Source: an uncultured Oscillospiraceae bacterium
Lineage (GTDB): Bacteria; Bacillota; Clostridia; Oscillospirales; Acutalibacteraceae
Assembly: GCA_900547105.1 (NCBI GenBank)
Contig: URFL01000006.1
Location: 62,001 to 126,000, forward strand
Direction: 5' to 3'
DNA: 64,000 nucleotides
The translations under genes were made by a program, and so were the position numbers. This document shows positions 34,833 to 43,279 of the stretch, piece by piece (position 1 is the first letter of the stretch; every line of letters begins with the position of its first letter). The notes beneath the pieces were generated by a model. It was not told the DNA's origin. It saw only the letters and a program-made list of their open reading frames with translations, and made no database searches.

Positions 34833-35237
34833 TTAATGACCGTCGTTGACAATATTGCGCCAATCCAGATCGCCGCGTTCCAGTCCGTGAATCAGCACCT
34901 CGGCGGTAGCGATGTTGGTCGCCACCGGGATGTTCCGCATATCGCACAGGCGGAACATATCGTTTTCCTTGGGTTCGTGGGATTTCACCGTCAACGGATC
35001 GCGGAAAAACAAAAGCAGGTCAATTTCGTCACAGGCGATACGCGCCGAGATCTGCTGGTCGCCGCCCTGCGAGCCGCTGAGGTATCGCATGATCTTCAGT
35101 CCCGTCGCTTCGGCCACCATTTTGCCCGTCGTGCCGGTAGCGCAAATATTGTGGCGGCTGAGGATCCCGCAATAAGCAATGCAAAATTGTACCATGAGTT
35201 CTTTTTTGGCATCGTGGGCAATCAGAGCAATGTTCAT
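34833..35237 (-). CDS. mgsA: Methylglyoxal synthase
   Basis: A 134-residue enzyme that converts dihydroxyacetone phosphate to methylglyoxal, bypassing lower glycolysis when phosphate is short. Phosphate-binding T-G-T-T-G near residue 35, S-G-x-x-G-G-D-Q-Q-I near 56 and the catalytic Asp of F-F-R-D-P-L near 78 are present. The start at 35237 was preferred to an ATG 9 bases upstream because AAGGAG lies 9 bases before it. A promoter lies about 90 bases upstream. Confidence 0.95.
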   Translation of the reverse strand: MNIALIAHDAKKELMVQFCIAYCGILSRHNICATGTTGKMVAEATGLKIMRYLSGSQGGDQQISARIACDEIDLLLFFRDPLTVKSHEPKENDMFRLCDMRNIPVATNIATAEVLIHGLERGDLDWRNIVNDGH

Positions 35238-35323
35238 GGGTCGCATCTCCTTGTCTAAAATAATCTATCGGGGGCATCCGCCGCCCACCGCTTTGGGCGT
35301 ACGGATACCATACTCATTGTAAT

Positions 35324-35352
35324 ATTATAGTCGGTCTTTTGCAAAAAGTAAA
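35324..35352 (-). promoter_or_regulatory. Vegetative promoter of mgsA
   Basis: TTTACT (35352-35347), a 17-base spacer and TATAAT (35329-35324) on the minus strand. The leader after it holds a hairpin formed by GGTATCC and GGATGCC with an inner GCCC/GGGC stem. Confidence 0.85.
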
Positions 35353-35396
35353 CGGGTTTTGCGCAAAAAGTTTGTAGAAATGCCGAAACATTTGTC

Positions 35397-35966
35397 CTAT
35401 TCGTCCATTTCGGGGAATTTCTTCAAAAAATTCCACAAACTCGCGGCCGGCAACCCCATCACCGCATAAAAATCGCCGCGAATCTCTTCGACAAACCGCA
35501 GCCCCGCTCCCTGAATGCCGTAAGCGCCCGCTTTGTCCATCGGCTCGCCGGTGGCGATATACGCCGTGATGTCCGCCGCTGTCATCGGCGCAAACCGCAC
35601 CTCGGTGCAGGCGGCAAAGCCGTCGCTGCCGGAGGGGGCACACACCCACACCCCGGTGATCACCCGATGCCACCGCCCTTGCAGGCAGTTCAGCATCGCG
35701 GCGGCGTGCTGCTCGTCGCGCGGCTTGCCAAGCGCTTTGCCGTCCACCGTCACGGTGGTATCCGCCCCCAGCACCAACCGGTCGGGATGCGCCGCCGCGA
35801 CCTCCGCCGCCTTGGCGCGCGCCACCTGCACCACCGCCTGTTCCATTGGCAGCGCCGGGTCCAGCGCTTCTTCTCTTTTGGCGGGGATCACCTCATAGTC
35901 CAGCCCCAGCCGGTCGCAGATCTCCCGCCGGCGGGGAGAGGCGGACGCGAGAATGATGCGTGCCAT
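35397..35966 (-). CDS. maf: Maf family nucleotide pyrophosphatase
   Basis: A 189-residue house-cleaning dTTP/UTP pyrophosphatase type protein. The signature L-A-S-A-S-P-R-R-R-E is at residues 6-15, with G-A-D-T-T-V near 70 as the catalytic Asp and G-K-P near 83. The ATG at 35966 shares a base with the dut stop codon (TGATG), which indicates coupled translation. It is downstream of dut, so both proteins would clean the nucleotide pool. Confidence 0.93.
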   Translation of the reverse strand: MARIILASASPRRREICDRLGLDYEVIPAKREEALDPALPMEQAVVQVARAKAAEVAAAHPDRLVLGADTTVTVDGKALGKPRDEQHAAAMLNCLQGRWHRVITGVWVCAPSGSDGFAACTEVRFAPMTAADITAYIATGEPMDKAGAYGIQGAGLRFVEEIRGDFYAVMGLPAASLWNFLKKFPEMDE

Positions 35967-36406
35967 CACACCGCCCCCGTTGAACCGAATCCGCCCGCGC
36001 CCCGCGCGGTAGCGTCCAGCGCATCCACTTCGCGAATTTCCGGCAGCAGCACTGGCATCACCGCCAGCTGCGCGATCCGCTCGCCGGGCTGGATGGTGAC
36101 AGGCTCGGCGCCCAGATGCACCAGCCCCACCTTGATCTCGCCGGTATAATCGCTGTCGATGACCCCCACGCCATTGGACAGCGCCAGCCCTTTTTTTACC
36201 GCCAGCCCGCTGCGGGCAAACACCAGCCCCACCGTTTCGGGCGAGGGCAGTCCGATCGCGATACCGGTGCGCACCAACGCCCGCTCGCCCGGAGCCAGCG
36301 TCAGCGGCTCATCCAGCAGTACGTGCAAATCCATTCCCGCGCTACCCGGGGTCGCGCGCACCGGCAGCTTGGCGCGTTCATCCAGCTTTTGTATCTTCAA
36401 TTCCAT
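35966..36406 (-). CDS. dut: Deoxyuridine 5'-triphosphate nucleotidohydrolase
   Basis: A 146-residue trimeric dUTPase. Motif 1 is G-S-A-G-M-D-L near 21, motif 2 is A-R-S-G-L near 64, motif 3 is G-V-I-D-S-D-Y-T-G-E near 80, motif 4 is G-E-R-I-A-Q near 108 and motif 5 is the C-terminal G-G-F-G-S-T-G. It hydrolyses dUTP to dUMP for thymidylate synthesis. A promoter (36462-36490) lies upstream. Confidence 0.97.
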   Translation of the reverse strand: MELKIQKLDERAKLPVRATPGSAGMDLHVLLDEPLTLAPGERALVRTGIAIGLPSPETVGLVFARSGLAVKKGLALSNGVGVIDSDYTGEIKVGLVHLGAEPVTIQPGERIAQLAVMPVLLPEIREVDALDATARGAGGFGSTGAV

Positions 36407-36461
36407 AACGGTCGCTCCTTCTTATCTGTCCGCGCCGGGCGCGGTGTCACCTATGGCATCC

Positions 36462-36490
36462 AGTATAGCATACCCCCGCGTATTTCGCAA
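36462..36490 (-). promoter_or_regulatory. Vegetative promoter of dut-maf
   Basis: TTGCGA (36490-36485), a 17-base spacer and TATACT (36467-36462) on the minus strand, preceded by TGC. Confidence 0.75.
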
Positions 36491-36506
36491 ATAAGCGGAC
36501 ATACTA
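36480..36506 (+). promoter_or_regulatory. Candidate forespore (SigF/SigG) promoter
   Basis: CATACTA at 36500-36506 matches the CATNNTA -10 box of Firmicute SigG/SigF promoters, and GTATT at 36480-36484 resembles the GHATR -35 box. The spacer (15 bases) is a little short. It lies upstream of a gene cluster with spoVAC and spoVAD, which are SigG-controlled in Bacillus. Confidence 0.55.
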
Positions 36507-36528
36507 GCCGCAAAAGGAGGCGATCCTC

Positions 36529-38034
36529 ATGGATCATGTATCGTTATGGCAGCAAACCACCTCCTGCCGGCTGCCTACGGTGGCGCTGCCCGCCAGCGCC
36601 GAGGCGGTGATCGTCGGCGGCGGGCTGTGCGGGCTGCTGACCGCCTACCGGCTGCTGCAGCGCGGAGTGAACGACATCGTGGTGATGGATGCGGGCGACA
36701 TCGCCGGCGGGGTGACGGCGCATACCACCGCCAAAATCACTGCCCAGCACGGCTTGTGCTATCAAAAGCTGCTGCAGGAGCGCGGGGCAACGGCCGCCGC
36801 CCAATACGCCGCGGCCGCCCGCGAGGCGGAGCGCGCGTTTCCCACTCTGATCCGGCAGCTGAACATCGACTGCGGCTACACCCCCTGCCCCGCCGCCGTG
36901 TATGCCACCGACACCGACGGCGCGCGCCGGTTGGAGCAGGAGGCAGAAGCGCTTGCCCGCTTGCAGCTGCCTTTTACGGCGGATCGCACCGCCGATCTGC
37001 CCTTTGCGGTCACCGCCGTGCTGCATACGACCGGCGGCGGCTATTTTCATCCGCTGCAATTCGCCTATGCGCTGACCGATCACCTGCGGCGGCAAGGGGT
37101 CACCTTTTGTCCCCGCACCGCGGCGGTGGGGCTTTCGGAGGAGGCGGTGGTGACCACCCGCGGGCGCGTGCGGACGCCGGTGGCGGTGCTCACCTCGCAT
37201 TTTCCGTTTTTGGATATGCCGGGGCGCTATTTTATGCGGATATGGCAGGAGCGCGCCTATGTGCTGGCGGTCGCACAGGTCAAACCGCCCGCCGAAATGT
37301 ACTGGGGCGCCGGCAAACACGATCTGTCGCTGCGGCCGTACCCAAACGGTGTGCTGATCGGCGGCGGCACCCACCGCACCGGGGTGGCGCACAGCCGCCA
37401 CCCGCTGTACCAGCTGCGGGTGCGGTCGGCACCGTGGTATCCCGATCGCCGCGTGGTTGCCGGATGGTCCGCACAGGATTGCATGACCCCCGACGGTGTG
37501 CCGTATATCGGGCGATATACCCAGGCGGATCAACCGCACATGGCGGTATATCTGGCGACCGGTTTCAACAAATGGGGCATGACCGGCAGCATGACTGCCG
37601 CCGCGATTTTGGCGGGCAGCATCACCGGTGCCTCGCCGTCTTATGCCGCGGTGTTTTCGCCCGCCCGTCACACCGCCACCCGCAAAGCGTTTTATGTCAA
37701 CAACGCGCAGGTGCTGCGCCACTATATCGGCGGCTACGCCCGCGTGCCGCAGGAATCGCTTGCCTCGCTGCATCCCGGTGAGGGCAAGTTGTTGACCATC
37801 GACGGCAAGCGGGTGGGCGCGTACCGGCGGCGGGATGGGCGGGTGTTTTTGGTCAAGCCCACCTGCCCGCATATGGGGTGTATGCTGACCTGGAACGCCG
37901 AAGAATGTTCGTGGGATTGTCCGTGCCACGGGTCGCGGTTCGATTACCGCGGGCGGCTGCTGAACACACCGGCTCACCGCCCGCTGACCCGCTATAAGCT
38001 GGCGGAATATTTTCCCCGCGGGCGCGCATACTAA
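36529..38034 (+). CDS. FAD-dependent oxidoreductase with C-terminal Rieske domain
   Basis: A 501-residue protein. Residues 24-390 are a DAO/glycine-oxidase-like FAD domain with G-G-G-L-C-G at 31-36 and a T-x-G-F-N-K-W-G-M-T-G FAD-binding C-terminal motif near 355. Residues about 420-501 form a Rieske [2Fe-2S] domain with ligands Cys446-x-His448 and Cys464-x-x-His467; Cys451 and Cys466 would make the usual disulfide. Similar architecture is known in Bacillus YhfW, of unknown function. AAAGGAGG lies 9 bases before the ATG. It is 29 bases upstream of spoVAC and behind a forespore-type promoter, suggesting a role in the developing spore. Confidence 0.9.
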   Translation: MDHVSLWQQTTSCRLPTVALPASAEAVIVGGGLCGLLTAYRLLQRGVNDIVVMDAGDIAGGVTAHTTAKITAQHGLCYQKLLQERGATAAAQYAAAAREAERAFPTLIRQLNIDCGYTPCPAAVYATDTDGARRLEQEAEALARLQLPFTADRTADLPFAVTAVLHTTGGGYFHPLQFAYALTDHLRRQGVTFCPRTAAVGLSEEAVVTTRGRVRTPVAVLTSHFPFLDMPGRYFMRIWQERAYVLAVAQVKPPAEMYWGAGKHDLSLRPYPNGVLIGGGTHRTGVAHSRHPLYQLRVRSAPWYPDRRVVAGWSAQDCMTPDGVPYIGRYTQADQPHMAVYLATGFNKWGMTGSMTAAAILAGSITGASPSYAAVFSPARHTATRKAFYVNNAQVLRHYIGGYARVPQESLASLHPGEGKLLTIDGKRVGAYRRRDGRVFLVKPTCPHMGCMLTWNAEECSWDCPCHGSRFDYRGRLLNTPAHRPLTRYKLAEYFPRGRAY

Positions 38035-38063
38035 CCAAAACTTGACGAAGAGGGGCGTTTTTC

Positions 38064-38507
38064 TTGAAAGTGACCAGCCAGGAATACCAACGCATGAACA
38101 AAAAAGCCTCGCCCAAATCACCGGTGTTGAAAAACTGCCTGTGGGCGTTCGGGGTGGGAGGTTTGATTTGTGCGCTGGGACAAGCGATCGCCGATTGGGG
38201 GCAGCACGCGGGATTGGAGCAAACCGATGCCCGCATGGTCGCGTCGGTATCGCTGATTTTCATCAGCATGGTGCTGACCGGATTTCAGGTGTACGACAAC
38301 ATCGCCAAACACGCGGGCGCGGGCACACTGGTGCCCATCACCGGATTCGCCAACGCCATTGTTTCCCCCGCCATCGAATTCAAAAGCGAGGGATTCGTCA
38401 CCGGATTGGGCGCCAAAATGTTTATCATCGCCGGTCCGGTGCTGGTGTATGGCATCACCGCCAGCATTATTTACGGGCTGATTTACTATATCGTGTCCTT
38501 ATTATAA
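38064..38507 (+). CDS. spoVAC: Stage V sporulation protein AC
   Basis: A 147-residue membrane protein with about four helices. SpoVAC proteins form the mechanosensitive part of the channel that moves Ca-dipicolinate into and out of spores. The S-P-V-L-K-N-C start, the V-Y-D-N-I-A-K-H-A-G-A-G motif and F-A-N-A-I-V-S-P-A-I-E-F-K-S-E-G are family signatures. The start codon is TTG, with AGAGGGG 8 bases upstream. It is followed by spoVAD after 16 bases. Confidence 0.95.
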   Translation: MKVTSQEYQRMNKKASPKSPVLKNCLWAFGVGGLICALGQAIADWGQHAGLEQTDARMVASVSLIFISMVLTGFQVYDNIAKHAGAGTLVPITGFANAIVSPAIEFKSEGFVTGLGAKMFIIAGPVLVYGITASIIYGLIYYIVSLL

Positions 38508-38523
38508 GAAAGGAGGGCTGACC

Positions 38524-39540
38524 ATGCCGGAACGCAAAGGACAATACACCGTCACCCTGTCGGGGCGACCCAGCATCCTCGGCTATGCCGCCGTGGTGGG
38601 CAAAAAGGAGGGCGAAGGACCGCTCGCACGCTATTTTGACCAGATTTTCGAGGACACCACCATGGGCGAAAAAAGCTGGGAAAAGGCGGAAAGTACCTTC
38701 CAGCGCGAAGCGTTCACCCGCGCGGTGAACAAAGCCGGGCTGTCGCCCTCGCAAATTCAGTTTTTGTTCGCGGGCGATCTGCTGAACCAAAATATTGCCT
38801 CCACCTTTGGGCTGCGCGAATACGCGATCCCGCTGCTGGGGCAGTTTGGCGCGTGTTCCACCATGGCGCAAACGCTGGCGTGCGCCGCCATTTTTGTGGA
38901 CAGCGGTGCCGCCGATCTGTGCGCCGCCGTCACCTCCTCCCACTTTTGCACCGCCGAGCGGCAATTCCGGTTTCCGCTGGAATACGGCGGTCAACGCCCG
39001 CAAACCGCACAATGGACCGCCACCGCGTCGGGTTCGGCGGTGGTGGGGCTGGGCGGCAGCGGGGTGAAGATCGCGGATGTGTGTATCGGGCGGATTGTGG
39101 ATCTGAACATCACCGATGCCAACAATATGGGCGCCGCAATGGCGCCCGCCGCCGCGGATACGCTGCAAAACTTTTTGCAGGACACCGGCACCTCGCCGGA
39201 CGATTACGATCTGATTTTGTCCGGCGATTTGGGCGCGGTGGGCAGCGAGCTGTTCAAAGAGCTGTTGGAACGGCAACAGATCAAGCTGGGCGGCAACTAC
39301 AACGATTGCGGGCTGATGCTGTTTGATCGCGCCAAGCAGGATGTGCACGCCGGCGGTTCCGGCTGCGGCTGTGCGGCATCGGTGCTGTGCTCGTATTTGC
39401 TGGGAAAAATGGAGCGGCGCGAGCTGAAAAATGTGCTGTTTATGGCGACCGGCGCGCTGATGTCGCCCACCTCGTCCCAACAGGGCGAAAGCATCCCCGG
39501 CATCGCGCATTTGCTGCATCTCGTCGCCCCGGACGAGTAA
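38524..39540 (+). CDS. spoVAD: Stage V sporulation protein AD
   Basis: A 338-residue thiolase-fold protein that binds dipicolinic acid during spore formation. F-G-A-C-S-T-M-A-Q near residue 110 and H-A-G-G-S-G-C-G-C-A-A near 275 are family motifs. The length is normal. AAGGAGGGCTGACC precedes the ATG. In Clostridia the operon normally continues with spoVAE (AEB); here no coding sequence follows for 700 bases, only a repeat island. Confidence 0.95.
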   Translation: MPERKGQYTVTLSGRPSILGYAAVVGKKEGEGPLARYFDQIFEDTTMGEKSWEKAESTFQREAFTRAVNKAGLSPSQIQFLFAGDLLNQNIASTFGLREYAIPLLGQFGACSTMAQTLACAAIFVDSGAADLCAAVTSSHFCTAERQFRFPLEYGGQRPQTAQWTATASGSAVVGLGGSGVKIADVCIGRIVDLNITDANNMGAAMAPAAADTLQNFLQDTGTSPDDYDLILSGDLGAVGSELFKELLERQQIKLGGNYNDCGLMLFDRAKQDVHAGGSGCGCAASVLCSYLLGKMERRELKNVLFMATGALMSPTSSQQGESIPGIAHLLHLVAPDE

Positions 39541-40060
39541 TGACCGAGCGGGGCAGCGATGAATCCCCGCAAGCCTTCCCCTAGAGGGGAAGGGGGACCG
39601 CCGAACGGCGGTGGATGAGGTGGGAAAAGCAGCGGGTTTTCTGTGTCAAATGGCGGGCGCATGGCCCCTTTGAGTAAAGGGGGCTGTCGCGACTTTAGTC
39701 GTGACTGGGGGATTGTCGCCGTCCGACGGACGGCATTTAGGTCTACCGTTTTCGTTACAATCCCTCCGTCACAGCTTAACGCTGTGCCACCTCCCTTTAC
39801 ACAAGGGAGGCTATCGATTACCGTCGGTTTGTACAAAGATTTATAGGTTATTGACACCTCATCCGTCGCGGCGTAAAGCCGCGCCACCTTTTTCTCCCGA
39901 AGACGGGCCCCTTTTGTCGGCTGCGCCGACATTTCCCCCGTATGCGGGGGAATTACCTCCAAGGGGAAGGCTTGAAGAGTTTCTGCTTTTTCGCCCGCTT
40001 TTCGTAGGGGGCGATGCCCACATCGCCCCACAAACCACGCACAAATTCGTAGCGGACACA
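39541..40060. repeat. Intergenic repeat island 1
   Basis: A non-coding stretch built of repeat units. Family A copies lie at 39665-39714 (reverse orientation, central hairpin CGCGACTTTAGTCGTG) and 39757-39812 (central hairpin ACAGCTTAACGCTGT). Family B copies lie at 39572-39621 and 39855-39973 (AGCCTTCCCCT...AGGGGAAGG plus a variable hairpin and CACCTCATC). A 35-bp family C unit (cccgcttttcgtaggggg...) is at 39994-40029. Open frames here are short and repeat-derived. Confidence 0.75.
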
Positions 40061-40096
40061 AAACCCCGCGCCGGGGAAATCTCCGGCGCGGGGTTT
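40061..40096. terminator. Bidirectional hairpin terminator after repeat island 1
   Basis: AAACCCCGCGCCGG and CCGGCGCGGGGTTT form a 14-bp stem with runs of T on the plus side and TTTTG on the minus side. It probably ends ychF transcripts read from the minus strand. Confidence 0.75.
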
Positions 40097-40104
40097 TTGT
40101 ATTC

Positions 40105-40255
40105 AAGAACATATACCATTCATTCGACGCAGCCCCATTTGGGGTTGTATTCCAGATCATACGAAATTCGTCCGACACAACCCCATCCAAGGGGAACGGT
40201 TCGTCTGACATTGCCCCATTCGGTGCATCATCGTATGCAGCAAGCACGAACCGCA
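40105..40255. repeat. Three imperfect short direct repeats
   Basis: Three degenerate units of about 45 bases, each with TTCG(A/T)C(G/C/T)GAC followed by a CCCCA(T) segment, lie between the terminator and ychF. Nothing else is recognisable in this gap. Confidence 0.5.
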
Positions 40256-40276
40256 TACACTCAAACGGCGTTCGAC

Positions 40277-41374
40277 TTACACATTAAAGCGGAACAGCAC
40301 TACATCGCCGTCCTGCATCACATACTCCTTGCCCTCCGAGCGGACAAGGCCTTTTTCCTTGGCGGCGGCCAGCGAGCCGTTCTCCATCAGATCCTCGAAC
40401 GAGATAACCTCCGCCCGAATAAAGCCGCGTTCAAAATCGGTGTGGATCTTACCGGCAGCCTGCGGCGCTTTGGTGCCTTTGGTGATGGTCCAGGCACGCA
40501 CCTCCGGTTTGCCGGCGGTGAGATAGGAGATCAGCCCCAACAACCGATAGCTCGCCTGGATCAACCGATCCAGACCGGAATGATCCAGTCCCAGCTCGGA
40601 CAGGAACATCAGCTTTTCGTCGTCTTCCATTCCGGCTATGTCCTCTTCCAGCTTGGCGCAGATCGGCAAAATTTCCGAGCCCTCGGCTTTCGCCAGCTCC
40701 GCCACCTTTTGGAAATAGGGATTCTGGTCGGGGTTGCCGTCGGTGAAGTCGGATTCGCTCATATTGGCCGCGTAGATCACCGGCTTGGCGGTCAGCAGCG
40801 GGGTGGAATTCAGCATTGCGCGCTCGTCATCGGTCATATCCAGCGAGCGGGCGGGTTTGCCGCTTTCCAGCCAGTCGTTCAGCCGTTTGAGGAAATCCAC
40901 TTCCGCTTGCAGCGATTTGTCGCCTTTCATCGCCTTGACGGTGCGATCCAACCGGCGGGACACGGTGTCCATATCCGAAAAGATCAGCTCCAGATTGATG
41001 GTTTCGATATCCCGCAGCGGGTCCACACTGCCATCCACATGGATGATGTCGTCATCGTCGAAGCAGCGCACCACATGCACGATCGCGTCCACTTCGCGGA
41101 TGTTCGCCAAAAATTTGTTGCCGAGCCCCTCGCCCTTGCTGGCGCCTTTGACCAGACCGGCAATGTCCACAAACTCGATCACCGCGGGGGTGACTTTGTC
41201 GGGATGGTACAGTTCGGACAGCGCCGTCAACCGGTCATCCGGCACCGCGACCACACCCACATTGGGGTCGATGGTGCAAAACGGATAGTTGGCGCTTTGC
41301 GCGCCGGCGTTGGTGATGGCGTTGAACAAGGTGGATTTGCCCACATTGGGAAGACCTACGATACCCAGTTTCAT
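40277..41374 (-). CDS. ychF: Redox-regulated ATPase YchF (OLA1 family)
   Basis: A 365-residue GTPase-fold protein of the Obg superfamily that prefers ATP. P-loop G-L-P-N-V-G-K-S-T is at 7-15, D-I-A-G-L-V-K-G-A-S-K-G-E-G-L-G-N-K-F near 69 carries switch II, and N-M-S-E replaces N-K-x-D as usual for YchF. The C-terminal TGS domain ends in D-V-V-L-F-R-F-N-V. It associates with ribosomes and stress proteins in other bacteria. It follows the ABC exporter by 28 bases. Confidence 0.96.
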   Translation of the reverse strand: MKLGIVGLPNVGKSTLFNAITNAGAQSANYPFCTIDPNVGVVAVPDDRLTALSELYHPDKVTPAVIEFVDIAGLVKGASKGEGLGNKFLANIREVDAIVHVVRCFDDDDIIHVDGSVDPLRDIETINLELIFSDMDTVSRRLDRTVKAMKGDKSLQAEVDFLKRLNDWLESGKPARSLDMTDDERAMLNSTPLLTAKPVIYAANMSESDFTDGNPDQNPYFQKVAELAKAEGSEILPICAKLEEDIAGMEDDEKLMFLSELGLDHSGLDRLIQASYRLLGLISYLTAGKPEVRAWTITKGTKAPQAAGKIHTDFERGFIRAEVISFEDLMENGSLAAAKEKGLVRSEGKEYVMQDGDVVLFRFNV

Positions 41375-41402
41375 GTTATGCGTCCTTTCTGTTGCGCCTG
41401 CG

Positions 41403-43244
41403 TCAGGATTGCAGGACTTTCATTTTATAAAACTCGCCCTTGCGCTGCATCAGCTCTTCAAAAGTGCCGTATTCCACGCAATGACCCTCCCGCAGCACGG
41501 CAATCTTATCCGCATCGCGGATGGTGGACAGCCGGTGCGCCACGATAAAGGTGGTGCGGTCGCGGGTGAGGTTGTTGATGGCGGTTTGAATCTGTTTTTC
41601 GGAAATGCTGTCCAGCGCGGAGGTGGCTTCGTCAAACACGATCACCCGCGGGTCGCGGATGATGGCGCGCGCAATAGAGATGCGCTGGCGCTGGCCGCCG
41701 GACAGCTTGCCGCCGTGTTCGCCCACCACCGTGTTCAGTCCATCCGGCAGCGACGCGATCAGATCGGTCAGATTGGCGGCTTCGATCGCCTGCTGCAGCT
41801 GCTCTTCGGTCACCGACGGCATACCGTAGGTGATGTTTTCGCGAATGGTGCCGTTGAACAAAATGCTGGTTTGCGGCACCACCGCCAAAAACTTGCGGTA
41901 GCTGTGCAGGTCGATGGTGTTGATGTCGTGCCCGTCGATCAACACCTGCCCGCTGGTGGGTTTGTTGAACCCGATGACGATATTCAGCACAGTGGATTTG
42001 CCTGCGCCGGATTCGCCGACCAGCGCGATGGTTTCGCCTTTGGCGACTTTCAGATTAAAGTGGTTCAAAACATGTGCTTTTTCGTCGTATTGGAAGCACA
42101 CATCTTTGAATTCGTACACACCGTCCAGCTGGCGCAGCTTGAACTTGCCGGTGTTGTCCTCGATGTCGTGGGCGTTGAGGATCTCGCCCACCGACATGAT
42201 GGATTCGGTGCCCTTGGTCAGCGTCGGCAACAGCTGCATCAGCGCGGACACCTGCCCCACCACGTTGCTGAAGTAGGTTTGGTACAGCGCGATCTCGCCA
42301 ACGGTGATGATCGCGTTGAACGCCAAAAAGCTGGTCACGCCAAGGCACACCAGTTGGAACGACTGGAACACCACCCAACCGGCGGCGGTGAACATATTTT
42401 GGATCACATCCAGCCGATAGCCCTTTTCCGCGACCATATTCAGCTGGTCGGTCATGCGGTGGATTTCGCGGTTTTCCAGCGCGTGGGCACGGGTGACCGG
42501 CACCAGCTCCACCATTTCCATCACGGTGGCAGAGGTGCGCTCGATCTCTTTGCGGAATTCGCGGTTGCGGCGGCGGATGTTCTTGCGGAACAGCTGCACG
42601 GTGAAACCGCCCACCGGCGCGCACAGGATGAAGAACACGAACACAGTGCGGTTGGTGGCGAACACCACCGAAAGCGCCACGATAATGTTGAGAATAATGC
42701 TGAGCAGCGAGATCATCACCTGCGACGAAAAGGCTTCGATCGCTTCCACATCGCGCATCACCTTGGACTGGATGCGCCCGGATTCCATCTCTTTATGGAA
42801 GGTGATGGACAGCTGCTGCAGCTTGCGCACCATCGCGCCGCGCAGCCCGGCTTCCACGCTGCGGGTCGCCAGGCTGTAAAACCGCACATGCAGATAGTGG
42901 GTGGGCACATTCATCGCAACCAGAAACAGCTCCACCGCGATGTTGTACACAATGTAGATCGCGGTGCCGGGCTGGTGCTGAGTGGCGATGTTGATCACGT
43001 TGGCGGTCACGATGGGCAGCACCCAAGTGGGGCTGACCTTCAAAACGAAGAAGAATGCCGACAACAGCAGTTTGCCGTAATGCCCCCGATACAGCTTGAA
43101 CAGCAGCCGTATCGGGTGGCTTTCACCGGTGGTGTAATAATCGATGAAGTTTTGTTCCTGCTGCAAAATATCGGCATTGTCAAAGTGCGTATGAGGAACG
43201 GTCTGGGGATTTTCTACAGATTCAACGGGAGTTTTGGCAACCAT
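41403..43244 (-). CDS. ABC transporter, fused permease and ATP-binding protein
   Basis: A 613-residue half-transporter of the exporter class. Six membrane helices cover about 55-330. The ATPase has Walker A G-E-S-G-A-G-K-S-T near 415, signature L-S-G-G-Q-R-Q-R near 520 and D-E-A-T-S-A-L-D near 543, with a switch His in V-A-H-R. It would act as a homodimer, because no partner gene lies nearby; the substrate is unknown. The start at 43244 (AGGTGG 5 bases upstream) is preferred over a GTG three codons earlier. It lies between secA and ychF, probably in one transcript. Confidence 0.92.
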   Translation of the reverse strand: MVAKTPVESVENPQTVPHTHFDNADILQQEQNFIDYYTTGESHPIRLLFKLYRGHYGKLLLSAFFFVLKVSPTWVLPIVTANVINIATQHQPGTAIYIVYNIAVELFLVAMNVPTHYLHVRFYSLATRSVEAGLRGAMVRKLQQLSITFHKEMESGRIQSKVMRDVEAIEAFSSQVMISLLSIILNIIVALSVVFATNRTVFVFFILCAPVGGFTVQLFRKNIRRRNREFRKEIERTSATVMEMVELVPVTRAHALENREIHRMTDQLNMVAEKGYRLDVIQNMFTAAGWVVFQSFQLVCLGVTSFLAFNAIITVGEIALYQTYFSNVVGQVSALMQLLPTLTKGTESIMSVGEILNAHDIEDNTGKFKLRQLDGVYEFKDVCFQYDEKAHVLNHFNLKVAKGETIALVGESGAGKSTVLNIVIGFNKPTSGQVLIDGHDINTIDLHSYRKFLAVVPQTSILFNGTIRENITYGMPSVTEEQLQQAIEAANLTDLIASLPDGLNTVVGEHGGKLSGGQRQRISIARAIIRDPRVIVFDEATSALDSISEKQIQTAINNLTRDRTTFIVAHRLSTIRDADKIAVLREGHCVEYGTFEELMQRKGEFYKMKVLQS

Positions 43245-43279
43245 ACTCTCCACCTCAAAACCTTTTTAACGTTGGGGCG

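Noticed and set aside
39297..40256. A 319-codon minus-strand ORF over spoVAD and repeat island 1
   Set aside because: Half lies antisense to spoVAD and the rest translates repeats and hairpins; no ribosome site or similarity.
40277..41374. Assignment of ychF as a GTP-specific Obg protein
   Set aside because: N-M-S-E in place of N-K-x-D and the TGS end fit YchF/OLA1, which prefers ATP.
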